A stretch of 64,000 nt of DNA from Tyto alba (Eukaryota; Chordata; Aves; Strigiformes; Tytonidae), in assembly GCF_018691265.1 (NCBI RefSeq), contig NW_024881313.1:20205518-20269517 (forward strand), in the 5' to 3' direction. The position numbers and the translations under genes were made by a program. This document shows positions 1-13,541 of this stretch, in pieces (position 1 is the first letter of the stretch; each line of letters begins with the position of its first letter). Below the pieces are notes generated by a model, which was not told the origin of the DNA, made no database searches, and saw nothing but the letters and a program-made list of their open reading frames with translations.

Positions 1-853
1 TGACATTTGTTGTAGGTGAAGTGTTTGAAGGAATGAAAATAAGTTCATCATTACGTTTTTTATAAACAGGATTTTTTTTGTTCATGGGAAATATTCTACA
101 GAAAATATATGTGTCTTGGTTAAGTGTGGGCTTGCAAGTGAGCTGAGGATATTTCGTTTTAGAATAATTCCATCTGCTGAAAATACATGTGCAATATTTT
201 ACTAGTATTTCATTGTGATTAGTGAGGGTAAAAATATTTTGACTTAGTGCTGCAAATGATTGTGGGAGCAGTTCTTGGTAGGCAAAAATTTACTATTTTT
301 AATCTACTATTTTTACATACAAACAAGTCCTTGTTTTTAATGTTGTCTCATTACTTATGTGAATCAGCTAGTGTTTGAATTTTTTTAGCTTTGTTTAAAA
401 TTTGAATTTTTCATAAGTAACAATGTTAATGGATTCATTAACAGTTAATCAAAAGCATTTTTTTTTTTCTTTAGAAAAACACTTTCTAGCTACTCAAATT
501 GCATCCATGTCTGATTCCAGAAAGGTCTCTGATGTTAGGACATTTCTGATTACATTGGTCTAAGTGATATCAAGAACTGGAAAAAGGGTACAGATCTCAG
601 TTTTTATATTTCCCAGATATCATATAGTTTTGTTCATAATATGTAATAAATTCTAAGTTAAGGTTATGACTGTATAGTTACTTTTTGCATGCTTCCTGTA
701 TATGTTGTTACATGTATTACATGCATAATATGCAAACAAATAACTAAGTTCTGTATATTCACCAAGAATAATATATACATCCATCTACAAGTGTACACTT
801 AAGTATATATGTATATACAAATACATGAAAACCATAAATATATATGTACATAC

Positions 854-955
854 TTACAGACAAACATATCTTTGGCTTACAGACAAACATAATCATTCCG
901 AGTTACAGACAAACATATCTTTGGCTCATAGAACATGAGTAATCATTCCGAGTTT
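854..955. repeat. Imperfect short direct repeats
   Basis: A unit beginning TTACAGACAAACAT occurs at 854, 877 and 903. The copies at 854 and 903 continue with ATCTTTGGCT. A second unit, AATCATTCCGAGTT, occurs after the second and third copies. This is a local interleaved duplication of roughly 49 bp with small changes. No function is suggested. Confidence 0.7.
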
Positions 956-1713
956 CAATATGAGCTCAGGGAAACATCTTGGCATTTTCACTGTATGACA
1001 CAACAAATGCTAGCAAAAGCAAAGCAGGCAATTCAAAACCAATGAGTGTTTTAGCTATTGTTCACCCTATATTCAATTATGCTGTTTCATTTAATGCTCT
1101 CTAGTGTAACTGTCAATCATCCCTGTACAAATAACTTGTTATACCATAGAATGTGTTAAGATGATACATACATTGACATGTACCATATTTAGCCAAAAGG
1201 AATTCCTTCTGATTAAAACACTGTTCTGTTACTCCTTGGCATGCCATACACAATTTGGAACACACTTTTGAAAGAACGTATTGCTAGACGAAAGGAGAGC
1301 CATTAAATAATTATAATATATATTAATAAAGCATCTCTGTGTTTTGTGGTAATATAAAGTGTAATGCATCAGATTGAAGAGTCTTTAGATTTTGAAAAAA
1401 TGACAGCAATGCTAACACTTAGAAGCTCCTAGGTTTTCAGTGATACTGTAATAAATCACCTCACTTCCACATTAAAAAGAATCCATTAGAACTACCACAC
1501 CTGTATACTCAGTGTAGACACTGAAATCAAACCATTTATCTTCCTGCTTAGATAACAAATCCAATTAGGACCCATCAGACTGTGATGTCTCATTAAAAAT
1601 TCTCAAATTTTACCTTGGATAATCACAAATGTGTATTTATTTAAGTTACCAGAAAGCAAAAAGGAGAGATCAAAAGACAGTCATTGGAAGTACACCTACA
1701 CTGAAATTACAAG

Positions 1714-1796
1714 GTATATTGAATCAGATATAGTGAATAATAGTATATTGAATCAGATATAGTGAATAATAGTATATTGAATCAGATATAGTGAAT
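1714..1796. repeat. 29-bp minisatellite, nearly three copies
   Basis: A 29-bp unit starts with GTATATTGAATCAGATATAG at 1714, 1743 and 1772. The first two copies are full length and identical; the third breaks off after 25 bases. The lack of divergence between copies suggests a recent tandem duplication, and the array could vary in copy number between individuals. Confidence 0.93.
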
Positions 1797-4700
1797 CAGG
1801 CCACAAAAGTGGGAGGTTCATCATCTTTTGCCTTTTCTGCTTGGGTAACTGAATTAATTTATAACAGATCTTTGAAAATTAATCCTTAAATACACATTAT
1901 TTTCTGAAATTTGAAATATATTATGGAATGTACAGAATGTAAGTATCAACAGTGGAAAATCAGCATGTATTTACTAGCTTTTGTGTATTTATAGATGTCA
2001 AGAATGTTAGACTAAGTTTTTGGACAACATTTTGTATGCTCAGTATATTATATTAATATTAACATTCTCTATATTTTTAATTGTAAGCATCACAATATGC
2101 AATATTGTTCTCTTCAGTTTTATCTTTCACTAACTTTATGATTTTTAACCAAGCAGTTTTCTTTTACCTTCACTCAGAAGTCTTGGAAAACTCTTCACTT
2201 TGAAAATTCTCCACTTGTATCTTGGAAAATGGAATGAAAAGTGGCCTCCTGGGATGCTGATGCTCACTCCCCTGCCATTTCAGACAACCATGCACCATAA
2301 TACTTTTCTTTGTTCATCTCCAGTTTGTATTCCAGAACCACACTGCTCTGTAGGTTAGAGATCTTTATTAGTCATGGATAGTTTACGCCTGTTTATTTTT
2401 CTCTCAACACCCTTTTATTTCAAGCATGTCTTTTCAATGAGATGTGTTTAACCCCCTGCCTGCTGATGCACTCCTTGAAAGCAATTGTATCCCCACTTGC
2501 CTTGGTTTTCTACCTCAACTCGTTTTAGCCTCTTTTTGCAAGGTTATCTTTTCATGCCTCTTCTAGGACTAATGAAGGACTAATGCTCTGCAAATCATTT
2601 GCTGTGCACTGCCACTAGCGCTTTGGACAATGGAGTTACACTTCCTTAGCTCTGTTCACCATATCTCTGTTGTGGATACATGACATCATTAACTGAAAGC
2701 TGATGAGTCTTTCTCCTCCTCTGTCATCTCCACTAAATTTGTATTTTAGACATCAGTGAAACTCGTATAATGCTGTGCTTTGCACTGTCATTTTACCCTA
2801 TACTAATGCATTCCTTTTCAGAGTCTCTAGTGCTTGTTATTTTCTGTAATGGGAAGTTAAAATACATTTTGCTAGGACACTTCCCTAGGTGTTAACACAG
2901 TGACTGCTAAATCAAGTCCTTCTTCCAAAGGATTTGTATTTTATGTATTTTATCTGTATTTTCCACTGTCCTTTTTGAAGTATGTGATATCTCTTGTTAA
3001 ATTCTGCAGACAGCCCAATAACCTATTAGATGACACTCCCCTTGCCACTCCCAGTAAATCTGATGAAGATAGGTTAAAGATCATGACTGGAACTAGGGAC
3101 TAATTAGCTGATCAGATTGCTTTGCACTGTTAACTCTAAGGTACTTCTGAGAGAGTAAAAATTCTTTGGACAAACAGGAGCCATTAATATTGATGAATCA
3201 AGCACTTAGCACTTTAGGGACCTCCAGAAATAGATCGTGAATGACCAGGGCTTAAAGTATTTCAGATTTGAAACTACATGCTAATATTCTGCTTAATTTT
3301 CACTATAGATATTTTGATATAGTCTATTTTAGACTTGAGCCTTAAATTCCATGCCTCAGTTCTCCATTCTTAAAAGCCTGAAGACCCTCCTTTACATAGC
3401 AGAGTTGTTATGGAAAGAAATCAATTCCTGGCTATGCAGTACTTGAAAATGATAGAAGACATGCAAACCCCTTTATAGCCAGAAGTGAACAGGAAATATT
3501 TTCCTCCTATTGACCCCGTTATTTCTGAACACTTTGTCAGGCATTTGCCCAGCAGTGTGTTTGGTTCTTCATTTCCCATTTACTCAGTCCTCTCCAGGGA
3601 AAGTCACGATAATTTTGATTTGCCTTTAATGGCTCATTGCTTCCTAATCAATACTCTTATCCAACATACTGGGTTTTTTTACCAGAAATTTATGCTTGAC
3701 ACAGCTACAAAGAAGTCAGAGAGGAGAAAAGGGCCTATTTAGGCCCCACTCCTAGTACAAGTGTGAGGCAAATGCCTTCAATACGTCTGAAAACACCTCA
3801 TCACATTGATTCTCAGCAACTGTTGAGATTCCTTTCTTATGAGGAGTTAAGAAATTGCCTTGTAAAGCATCTTTACAAGCAGATGTTGCCTCTTGGTACT
3901 CAAACATCAGCACAGTCCCCTCTTCAATGGAAATATATGCAAGCATAAAATAAAGCCATTGTTTTAATGCTGTGCTAATACACAGCACTTCACAAAATTT
4001 ACACAATACTAAGACCTGTTGCTATATACAATCCTTTACAAACTTCAGATGCAAGAACCTGCCACAACCATGTGGTGGTGTTTGGGATAGCTAGGGATAT
4101 CAATTAATCTGGATATAATTTAGCATGTGGTATTAGTTTTATTAAATATGCAGATTTATTAATATTTCACTGCACCATTTAGTTGGATGTTTAAAAAAAG
4201 ATTTTATGAATCTATTATTTAAATGAGATAAAGGATTATATGGTTCTTTATGCAGAAAATATATCTCATCTCTCTTACTTTATTATCTCATTTGGTTTTA
4301 GATGAAGGATGCATAATGAGGGAGCAAGATCTCATTTTCACCAAGGCTGCTCAAACTTAACGCATGGGCTTCAAGCTCCAGTGTTCTTCTAAGCAATAAG
4401 ACTCTATATGTCATACTTTTTTGCTTGTGAAATGTGGAGTAGAGCATTGTGAAGTTTCTAATTCCGTGGTGCTCAACTGCCTGTGACATTATTAATTGAA
4501 AAGGCTACAGTATATTATGGCTTTCTGGGTTACAGTTTCTTCTTCTTTTTAATATGCATGGTTTTGTTCCTTCAGGGCTTTTGGAAGAAAGAAAACAAGA
4601 GTGTGGTCAAAGAATATCTAGCAATGATGCATCAGTGATATTCTCTTATGTACAAGATGTACATTTCAAATTATTTCTAAAAACCTAACTACAAGTTAGA

Positions 4701-4933
4701 ATGGATTTCAGAGGTAAAACAGAGTCAGGAACCAAATCATTTTTTTAAATACTACTTGATTTAAATTGACTTATCTGTCTCTGGTGATCATCTTCCATTA
4801 TTCATTGTCATCCTTGGGTTCTTCAGGCTTCTTGGAGCACCTATTTTTGTTAGTAAGCATGTGTGGCTTGCTTTGAAATGCCCAGAAAGTGTCTAATGAT
4901 TCATAAACCAATGGTGGCTAGATTCATTTGAGC

Positions 4934-4980
4934 ATCTAAGTCTAATGAAATGTGATTGAATTATCTAAGTCTAATGAAAT
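4934..4980. repeat. 18-bp direct repeat, two copies
   Basis: The 18-bp string ATCTAAGTCTAATGAAAT is present at 4934-4951 and again at 4963-4980, a period of 29 bp. It is a small tandem duplication in non-coding sequence. Confidence 0.85.
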
Positions 4981-7900
4981 TTAAGCCACCAGCTGGAATC
5001 TGGAACAGAGCCAAGATAAAGGCTGTGATTTTCTTTCTTTACTTGTTGGGTCAGGGCTGACATGGTCAAACCTCACATGCACAGCTAAGTGAAAATGAAA
5101 ATAGCTTTGTTTACAATAACTTTTGGTGACATGTTTAAGAACTTTAAATTGACTAGGAATATGAACCCAAGATATTTAAAGATTATTCAGCCACAATTTG
5201 TGGAATTTTAATTGGAGTGTAAACTGACGAGTCACAGTGGGTCATAGACCTAGAAAAATAATTTCTGAAATGCAAGATCAATGGAACAGCACATATTTAA
5301 TAGTTACAGGAAAGTCAGGCTTTCTGATTTATTCCTTCCCCCAACGTGGGGGGAAGAGAAACCAGTTAGTGTTTCTACAGACATTATTGAAGGTGCTGGA
5401 TCCCTCAGGAAGGAGATAATATGCAGAACTCCAGTGGTGACCAGGGGCTAGTGTGAGATCAGAATTTCAGGAGGCTCAGTTCACAGGATTAATATGGGTA
5501 TATCAAGAACGTATATTTTATTGCTTAACGGAGAAATTGGCAAATGTAGAAAGATAATGGAAATTTCTCCCTTCTCTCAAATAATTTCACATAATGAATT
5601 CAGTGTATATGCAAAATCATTGCTGGGTTTGGGCCAAGAAATCAGCAGTAATTATTTCTTAATTTTTCACTTTGTTGTAAGGTATTCTAAATATTGAAGT
5701 GACTGACCACATACAATTAAACATGAAATTCCTGGCTTAATTTATTTTGTTGTTTCCAGAGAGAACATTTCATTTCATGTCTGTAAGAAGGTGTGAGAAC
5801 TATTCCCTCACTTAATCTCTTAATTTAGTATTTTGGCTTTTGCACTGCCATTTTTACATGTTTTAAGGTGAAGATACCAAGCGACATCAACCTGTCTTCA
5901 CTAGAGCACTGCTCACTTTGTAAACAAATTTGAATTGCTAGTCTCCTATTCAGCTAATGAGTCCAAGTTCTCGAGTCAGATTTCCAGACAGAATTGTAGT
6001 CAAATACAATCATATGTAAGCAATAGTGCAAGGCTTTAAAATTGAATTTTCTAAAATTAGTAAAGAAATTACTAGTTCAGACTGCAAACAAACAGAACAT
6101 AAATAATCTAAAGTCATGCTATCATGGCAGATCACATTTATTAGGCGATTCTGATCTGCAATAGCTCTCCAGATGGTTCCCATAGTTATATTTAATAGCT
6201 AACTGAAATGTCAGATAGAAACTTCAGAATGAGCTGATGATATCACTAAAGGCAATATCTGAGTTAGTGATGCAGACAACATTTGTCATTCCAATATGGA
6301 CCTTTATTGCTATTGTTGTATTATTTTCAAATCTTGGATTTTAATGACATATAAAGAAACCTCAGTGAGCATTACTCAGACAATAATTGAAGACTGATTA
6401 TTTTATGAATTTTTTTTTTGAAGGAAGGATTATTTTCTTAGTGAGTCTGGGATTGAAATATGAGTGATTTAACTCTCACAAAACTAATGTGATGCATAGT
6501 CAAAAATTATCTGATCCAATCTTTCTACAGGTCTCTGTAGAAGAGAGAAGTTAAGTGCCTCTGTGTATGCCTCTGCGACAGAACAAAACTAAGTCTGGAG
6601 GTATTAGCCCAACATTTTGGTATACACAGAGAATTTAAATAATCCTTGTAAAACAGAAATGTCAAAATGAGTAATCAGAGAAGAAGAGTTTGATCTCCAT
6701 CTAACAGAGTTGTCACTAATACTGCTAATAACATTACAAAATTTCTTGTCAATACCTTAAAAACTGTCTTTGAAGCCACAGACCTGTAATGTTCTATAAA
6801 GTCTGTTATTTCATTACCAAAGAATCACCAACAATGACATCTAATTTATTTAAACAAAATATATGTTTAAAATCCTGTATTAAATGTTTACCTATTTATA
6901 TTCAGCATGTTCTCAAGTACCTTTTCTGACTTTTCCACAGTCTGCTTTAAAATCAGTTAGTATAACTCTTCCAAAAAGACTTATATGTGTGGAAACCGAT
7001 GTAATAAGTTTATGCCATAATAATTTTAAAATCTTGTTTGTGTTCAGTAAGAATATGTATCTATTTGAATAATCACTTCATATAAATTAATGAAGGTGGG
7101 AAATAAGTGTTTGGAATGAGTATTTCAGAGAGAGGACAGGAAAGATGCACAATTTGATGGCAAAGAAATATATAAATATCCTCATATCTAGATTGAAAAT
7201 CACAGTCATACTTTATTGGACTCGAGAAATGAAAAACAAATTAATCTTCTTGCAAAAGACCCTGAGACAGATTTTTTTGCACATCCAAAGCTCTACATGT
7301 GGGGAAGAATTTGGACATTCTCAGAGGATTACATTCTGTCTATCTGTATAAAAGTCATATAAACAGAATTTATTCGGGCGATTGAGTTAAAAGTTGATTA
7401 GTTTTAGGTGAATGTTTTATTTTTACTGTTGATCTAAACAAGTCTGCTCCCGATGTAATCAGCATATGCACAAGATCAGCTTCCAATAGTGTTTAGTTTA
7501 CCAGGATACAAACCTATGACCTTACAGCATGATACTATCCAGATTTTTCTCCTTAATCTTGTCTAGAGTCTACTTGTACATTCATTGGAAGAGTAGATAG
7601 AGGTACAAGAGGACTTTGAAAATGACTGAACAGAAATGACTGAAAATAATCAAAAACTGACAAAAGAGAAAATTGGAATAAAACAGATGCAGTATAAATG
7701 ATCATGACTTTGTAGAAATAACTTTGTAATTAATCTGGTGTAAAAACATTTTTTAAGACCCTCTTTATTCTCTTATAATTGTGTGTTTATATTTTATTTT
7801 CTCATTCCTTTTTGCAGTTGGTCTAGCTGACATTATCAACACTGCTTAGAATTTCACACTATTCATTTAAGTAGTACCTTGACATCTACTTTCATAGGCT

Positions 7901-8563
7901 AAAGATAGAAGTAGGCATTCATATGTCTTAAAATTCAAACAGGTCAACCAGTCTGGATAAAATCTCAGATAGGTTCAGATCATTTCCCATTGCCATTTCT
8001 TGAGAAGATTTGACCAGAACACATGAAAATATCTGTCACAGAATGAAAAAAGATCTATCTTTTGAATGCATGGATATCAATTTTGTGTTCTTCAAACTTC
8101 AGCCATATAGCAAAACCACATTATTTTGTAACAATAACCTATAAAAGCTTCAATATTGAAATTCAGCCAATACAATTACTAATCCAATACCAAAATTTAT
8201 GTTGATATACGGCAAGAATCTTCATATTTCAGTGGTTCTGGCTGTATACAAGAATGTCAAAAGTAAAGCATAATGTCATTGTTTCTCTGAAGTTTTTCCT
8301 TCATCTCCATTGGAATTTGTTATATTTTTATTATTTTAAAAATTCAAACTTAGTTGGGGTTTTTTAGATTGGTAAGTTTTTCATGTCCAGAGTTGACTAC
8401 ATGGGCATGTTTCTAGGACTAAAAAATAATTTTAAAGAGTTATGAGAACAAGTATAAAGTTCATATTAGAACTTTAACCTTACTCACTTTTACAACTGAA
8501 TAATTTTAAAATCTCAGTTGATTCCCTCTTCCCTTCTAGAAACAGTTTTCTTAATGAAGAGGA

Positions 8564-8640
8564 TGAAATCCTGCACTTCAGTGAACTCTATGGGAAATTT
8601 TTCTTCAACTTCAGTGGAGTCAGCATTATCCAATGCAAAC
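8564..8640. repeat. Old palindromic (MITE-like) interspersed repeat
   Basis: The segment reads as an imperfect inverted repeat. The left arm has GAAATCCTGCACTTCAGTGA and the right arm has CTTCAACTTCAGTGGAGTCA, close to its reverse complement. From general knowledge this resembles a widespread ancient amniote repeat whose arms read roughly 'GAAATCCTGGCCCCATTGAAGTCAATGG' in broken form. Assignment to a named family needs a repeat-library search. The copy is decayed and shows no coding potential. Confidence 0.4.
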
Positions 8641-11600
8641 AACCATAACAGAACATAATTTTAAAAATATGTCACGGAGGACATAACAAGGCAGAGCCCC
8701 TAGTTTCTGTAAACACAGTCCTTATATCTCATGAAGTAATTAAATAATGTAAGAAAATGTAAGCTTTTAAGATGGACCTTCAGACCAATACCCTCAATGT
8801 GAGCTCTTCAAATTCATCCAATTGCCCCTGTTTTGCATCACAAATAATTTATTTACTTTGGTATTTGACTATAAGGCATATATTCTTCATTTAGGCACAA
8901 AAATACAAATAATTTTATGTCAGAAGTCCTAAACACTTCCAATTCTGGCTAACTGTAATGAATATGAGGATGATCAGCATTCATGAAAAATGAATCTGCA
9001 TTGACTTACATGCCTGTCCATTGATGTAGGTACAAAAGTTTTCTAAGACTTAAAATTCTTCTTTAAACCTTTGAGCCTAAAACATAAGGAATGTACAATA
9101 TTTTTACCAGCTACTGTAATAACATTCTTAGATGTAGAAGTGTTTGAAAATTTTTTAGCAATAAAAAACATATTAGAGAAAGCTGCAAAAAGAAGGTGAA
9201 TTCTCTGTACATCACTTCTGAAACCATCAGTGCCCTTTCTCTCAGTATTCAGTCATTACCATCCCTTATTTCCAGCACTCATGTCCACATAATTTTAAAA
9301 TTTTCTGCATGAACATCCTAACTTCTTTTCCAGCATCAAGTTGTTTATCTATTTAATCCTTCATCAAATAGAAGAGTTCTTTCAATGAATGTAAGACCAT
9401 TTCCTTTCTCAATGTCTCTTCTACCTTTCTCTAGTAAAAGAATAATTCAATACTATAATATTAGTATTCATGCACATCCTCATCATTTAGTGATGACAGT
9501 AAATCAAAGCTGAAAACACATCTGTTTACAGAGAAATTACCATATTTCATATACTGTATGCAAATTCTATGCAACTTTTGTTATTTCCTTGAAGGCAGAA
9601 TGTTAATTCTTCTGACACAGCTAATCATTTCCATATCCAAGTTTGACTTGTTGATGAGATATATTTGTGGTTTTCAATACTTCATTTGGAGTCTTCTTCC
9701 TCTCCGTGAATGTGACATTCTGAATCCAAGCTGCTGGACATGGCATCATCTTTAAAGACACTATCATTTTAGGCATGGTAAGTTAACGCAAAGGGCAAAA
9801 AACATTATTGTAAGTAGAATGAATAAACCACTGTCAAAATTTAAACAGAAATCTCTCTATTGTTCATTTTATATTAGTTAAATTACTGGAAATGCTTTGT
9901 TTTTTGCCTTTTAATTAATTAGTTTTACCCGCCTGCAAGAAGAAAATGTTCTTTCATCAGACATTTAATTGCATTCCTACTATCTAGGATTGAACAGTAA
10001 AATATAGTGCCAGTAATATTTTCTTTGTTATTAAAACAAATTTTATTTTTTTCATAATTTCATTGAATAGTCTTCTACTGCATAAAAAATTATTCATATG
10101 TAATATATGATGATTTGAAATTGGTTCTGTGCCCTATAGCTTATGAACCTTTCACTAAGAGCATATGCACACACCAATTTATGACCTAAGAAATAAACTG
10201 GTTTACCTGGACACGTCTGTGACAGGAAGCTTTCCCTTTCACAGATTTTGTTATTGTGATGTTACCTAAAGTAATCATAACTGAGCACCCAACAAAGACA
10301 CAATAATTAATGGATATGCACTTCTTACAATATTTATCTACCTGAATTATAGCAATAAGAATAACAATCAGTTCCCCAGAAGAACTTTAATAGTTTTAAT
10401 GTCATATAATGTATGTGTGTGCTATGGAATAATGGCAAATGGTCCCATAATTGATTGTTACAGAGACAAAGGCAGCCAATACAGTTCTTACTGGCAAAGT
10501 GATGCAGTTCAAAAAAGAATTCCAACAAAACTCATAATAATTTCTAGCTTCTTGTTGTGTTAAACAGTATCAGCAGGACCATCTGCAGGGTAGCTCTGAT
10601 GATTATAATTATGTTAATAGTTCAGCCAGTGCATAACCTGACATTAGGGGCTCATTCCTTCAGTGCTGCAAATTCTACTTAGTGGAATGGAATTAGAACA
10701 GAATTTTTGGTTTCTATAGAGAAGTAGAAAGATGTGTTCTTCTCTGCTATATTTCCTAAATAAATATCCAGTTACTTCTTGGTCAGTGGCAAGTTTGTCG
10801 CATTATGTAACAAAATAGTTAATTTACTAATTAAAGAATTTTCAAGAAAGTGATGAGCAGCAAAAAATTGTCATTCCTTCAGAATGGTGATGACATCAGA
10901 TTTGTCTTGCTAAACTGCCTGCTTTTGATTAATTTTATTGTAAATCAGGCCAGGATTTGGACTCCTCTCTTCTATGCATGTTGTAGTTCCTGGAGGAGGA
11001 GTCATAGCTGAAGTATGTACAACTTTTAGGGAAGGTGGTCTTTAGAATTTGATGCATTTGAGAACACAGTATTGTTTTGATGTAGGTTTAATGCTTATGT
11101 TTTAGTATTTATCATTATGGAACGCATAAATTGTGCTTTGTCAGCATAATTTGATATTCATCAATTGCAAATTACCTTACCATTCTATTATTTAATTTAT
11201 TTGAGGGGGAAAGTCAGCTTCTTTGTCCATAATTTTCTTGTTACTATTATAAAGCGTAAGACTGCAACCTTACATCAGAATAAAATTCCCCTTGGGCCAG
11301 TGTGCTCATGTACTCTGACACTGAAGGCACCAAGTGAATGTGAGCTGACTTTCCGTATACTCAATAGCAGTAAAATCACTAACTAAAAAGTGTGAAAGGT
11401 TTGAATAGCTAAGTGAATTTTTCAGTATGCTCAGAAAATTGTTTCATGTCTTTCAGAAGAAATGTGAGAAGAATGTTGAGCAGGGATTTAACCATTTTCA
11501 GGACTAAATGCCAGATCCATTCTTGTATTTTAGCTTTTCCTCAGTAATCTTTTTGCATGAGACAAATTCATCCATTGAAACAAAACACCGAGAAGCTAAC

Positions 11601-13467
11601 AGCCATATTTTTCTTGCTGTGTTCATCCTGAGTTAAGCACATGTTGATTCTAGGACAAGAAAAGATATGACAATGCTGTAAAAATATCCATACAAATGAC
11701 AGCCTGTCTATTTTGTGTCTCACACATATAAAAATTGTTTTCCCCATCCTTATATTTAATTAAAGAAAACAATATATGAAGTAAAAAGCTCTCTTAAATG
11801 CTGAAGAAAATAACATCATACATACAAAATATTTGAGAAAAGAGAGTTATAAAAAAATTGAGATATAATAAAGGACCTTTCTTTGACAGGAGAAGATGAA
11901 TAGATAAAATGTCAGTTTGAATAATTAAAAGAAAAAATTAATTTCTGCAATTCAAAGTTTAGCACTGCATTAGTAAAAGTCTAAGGAGATTAATCAATAT
12001 TTTATTTTATTTTATAATTCATTATATACCTGCCAAAATCCTAATAATAAATGTACTCAGAAAAACCTCAAGCATCTGAAATCACATGTATTAAACCAAC
12101 AATCACCCAATTATCTCTATTATACCTGGAATGGACACAATGACATAAGCCATACTTGAGGTGATTAAGCTCTACCACCACCCCTGGCAGTCAAAGTAGG
12201 TGAGCAGAGCAATTTAAAGCCAGTTAGCTTTTATACTTGTATGAATTTTATGAATTGTAGGTGTTTAAACTTGTTCATGCTGTGAATGAAATAGATTTTC
12301 ATTACAGTAAATGAAACAAAATATTATTTATTTCATGTAATCAGGTAGCTAAACCAAAACCCTTCTCCTACAGTACTTGTAACTGTCACTATCCAAAACT
12401 CAGACAAACTAAACCACATAGGCACCAAGAATGCAGCTGGCTGTCCCTCTCTTGGTGGATGAATGTGTCTGTATCTGAGAGAAAGAGGAAAAAAACTGAG
12501 GATATAGCAGTGAAAATCAAAGCCACAGCGAGAAAAAATGTTGGGAATATTTTCTGTACTTGACTCATGGTGTATTCAGAGAAACAAGATGTCTCAATTT
12601 ATTTAGAAATATGAAGAATTGGATCAAAAATAATGGTTATTGTTGTCATTTGACTGGCATCATTTGAGCCCCACTGGGCAACCACTCAGACTTTATTTGA
12701 TTTACCTCTATGAATTTTATTTAAAAGGCCTGGTACTAAGAAGAAGAACTAAATTAAAATAATAATAAAAAAAATAGACACATGAAGTTAGACTGCCTAA
12801 TCCATAATTATTTTGTAATGTTTCAGGAAACACTGTTCTTTGACAACTTAATTTTTGACTTTTGATTTTTATCTATGTTCTAGGTTCATCCAATGTTCAC
12901 TTGGGTAGAAAATATGAGGATGATAAAAAAAGGCTTTGCACAATCTTAAGTTACTCATTGAGGGGCTAGAGGAAAGGAAAATCTTAACCATCTTCATTGA
13001 TGGTAATAAAAATCTCATTTACCTTAAGCATGTCAATCTGAAAACATTATCAATTTTGTGTAATGAAAAGCTTTAGAGAGACTGGAGGGAGCGTGTTCAG
13101 ACACGCATTCCTACACTAGTTACACAGTTCTTTTTGCATTGTGGTAAGAAAACAGTAGTGACAGATACTCAAAGAAAAAGAAACAGTGTAACTTATAAAA
13201 ATTTAGAAGTAAATATTGGAGTTGGGTGCCTGACAGAGAAAGATGAACAGAGGAAGAAAAATAGGACTTTTGCAAGCATTTGTTACCCCAGTTAAATACT
13301 GTACTAAGGAGGTAGGAGCTAATGATCAATCTTTTTCACACTATGGCAAAAGCAGGCTTAGTTTTTACAATCAGTAACAGAATGGTACACTGGCTTAGCA
13401 AAGCAGTTAAGACTAGGACTACACTGTAATGTTATACTTGTGAGTAGTCCTGGTGACTTCTGAAGGG

Positions 13468-13541
13468 CTTGATCCAAAGCTTTTTGAAATCATTGACAGG
13501 GTTTCATTTGCCTGCATGGGCTTTAAAGCCTGTCCTAAATA
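13468..13541. repeat. Old palindromic (MITE-like) interspersed repeat
   Basis: An imperfect inverted repeat. The left arm contains GGGCTTGATCCAAAGC and the right arm contains GGGCTTTAAAGCCTGTCC, which on the other strand gives a similar GGnC...AAAGCCC core. It resembles the same broad class of old amniote palindromic repeats as the element near 8.6 kb, with different arm ends. The family name is uncertain. Confidence 0.4.
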
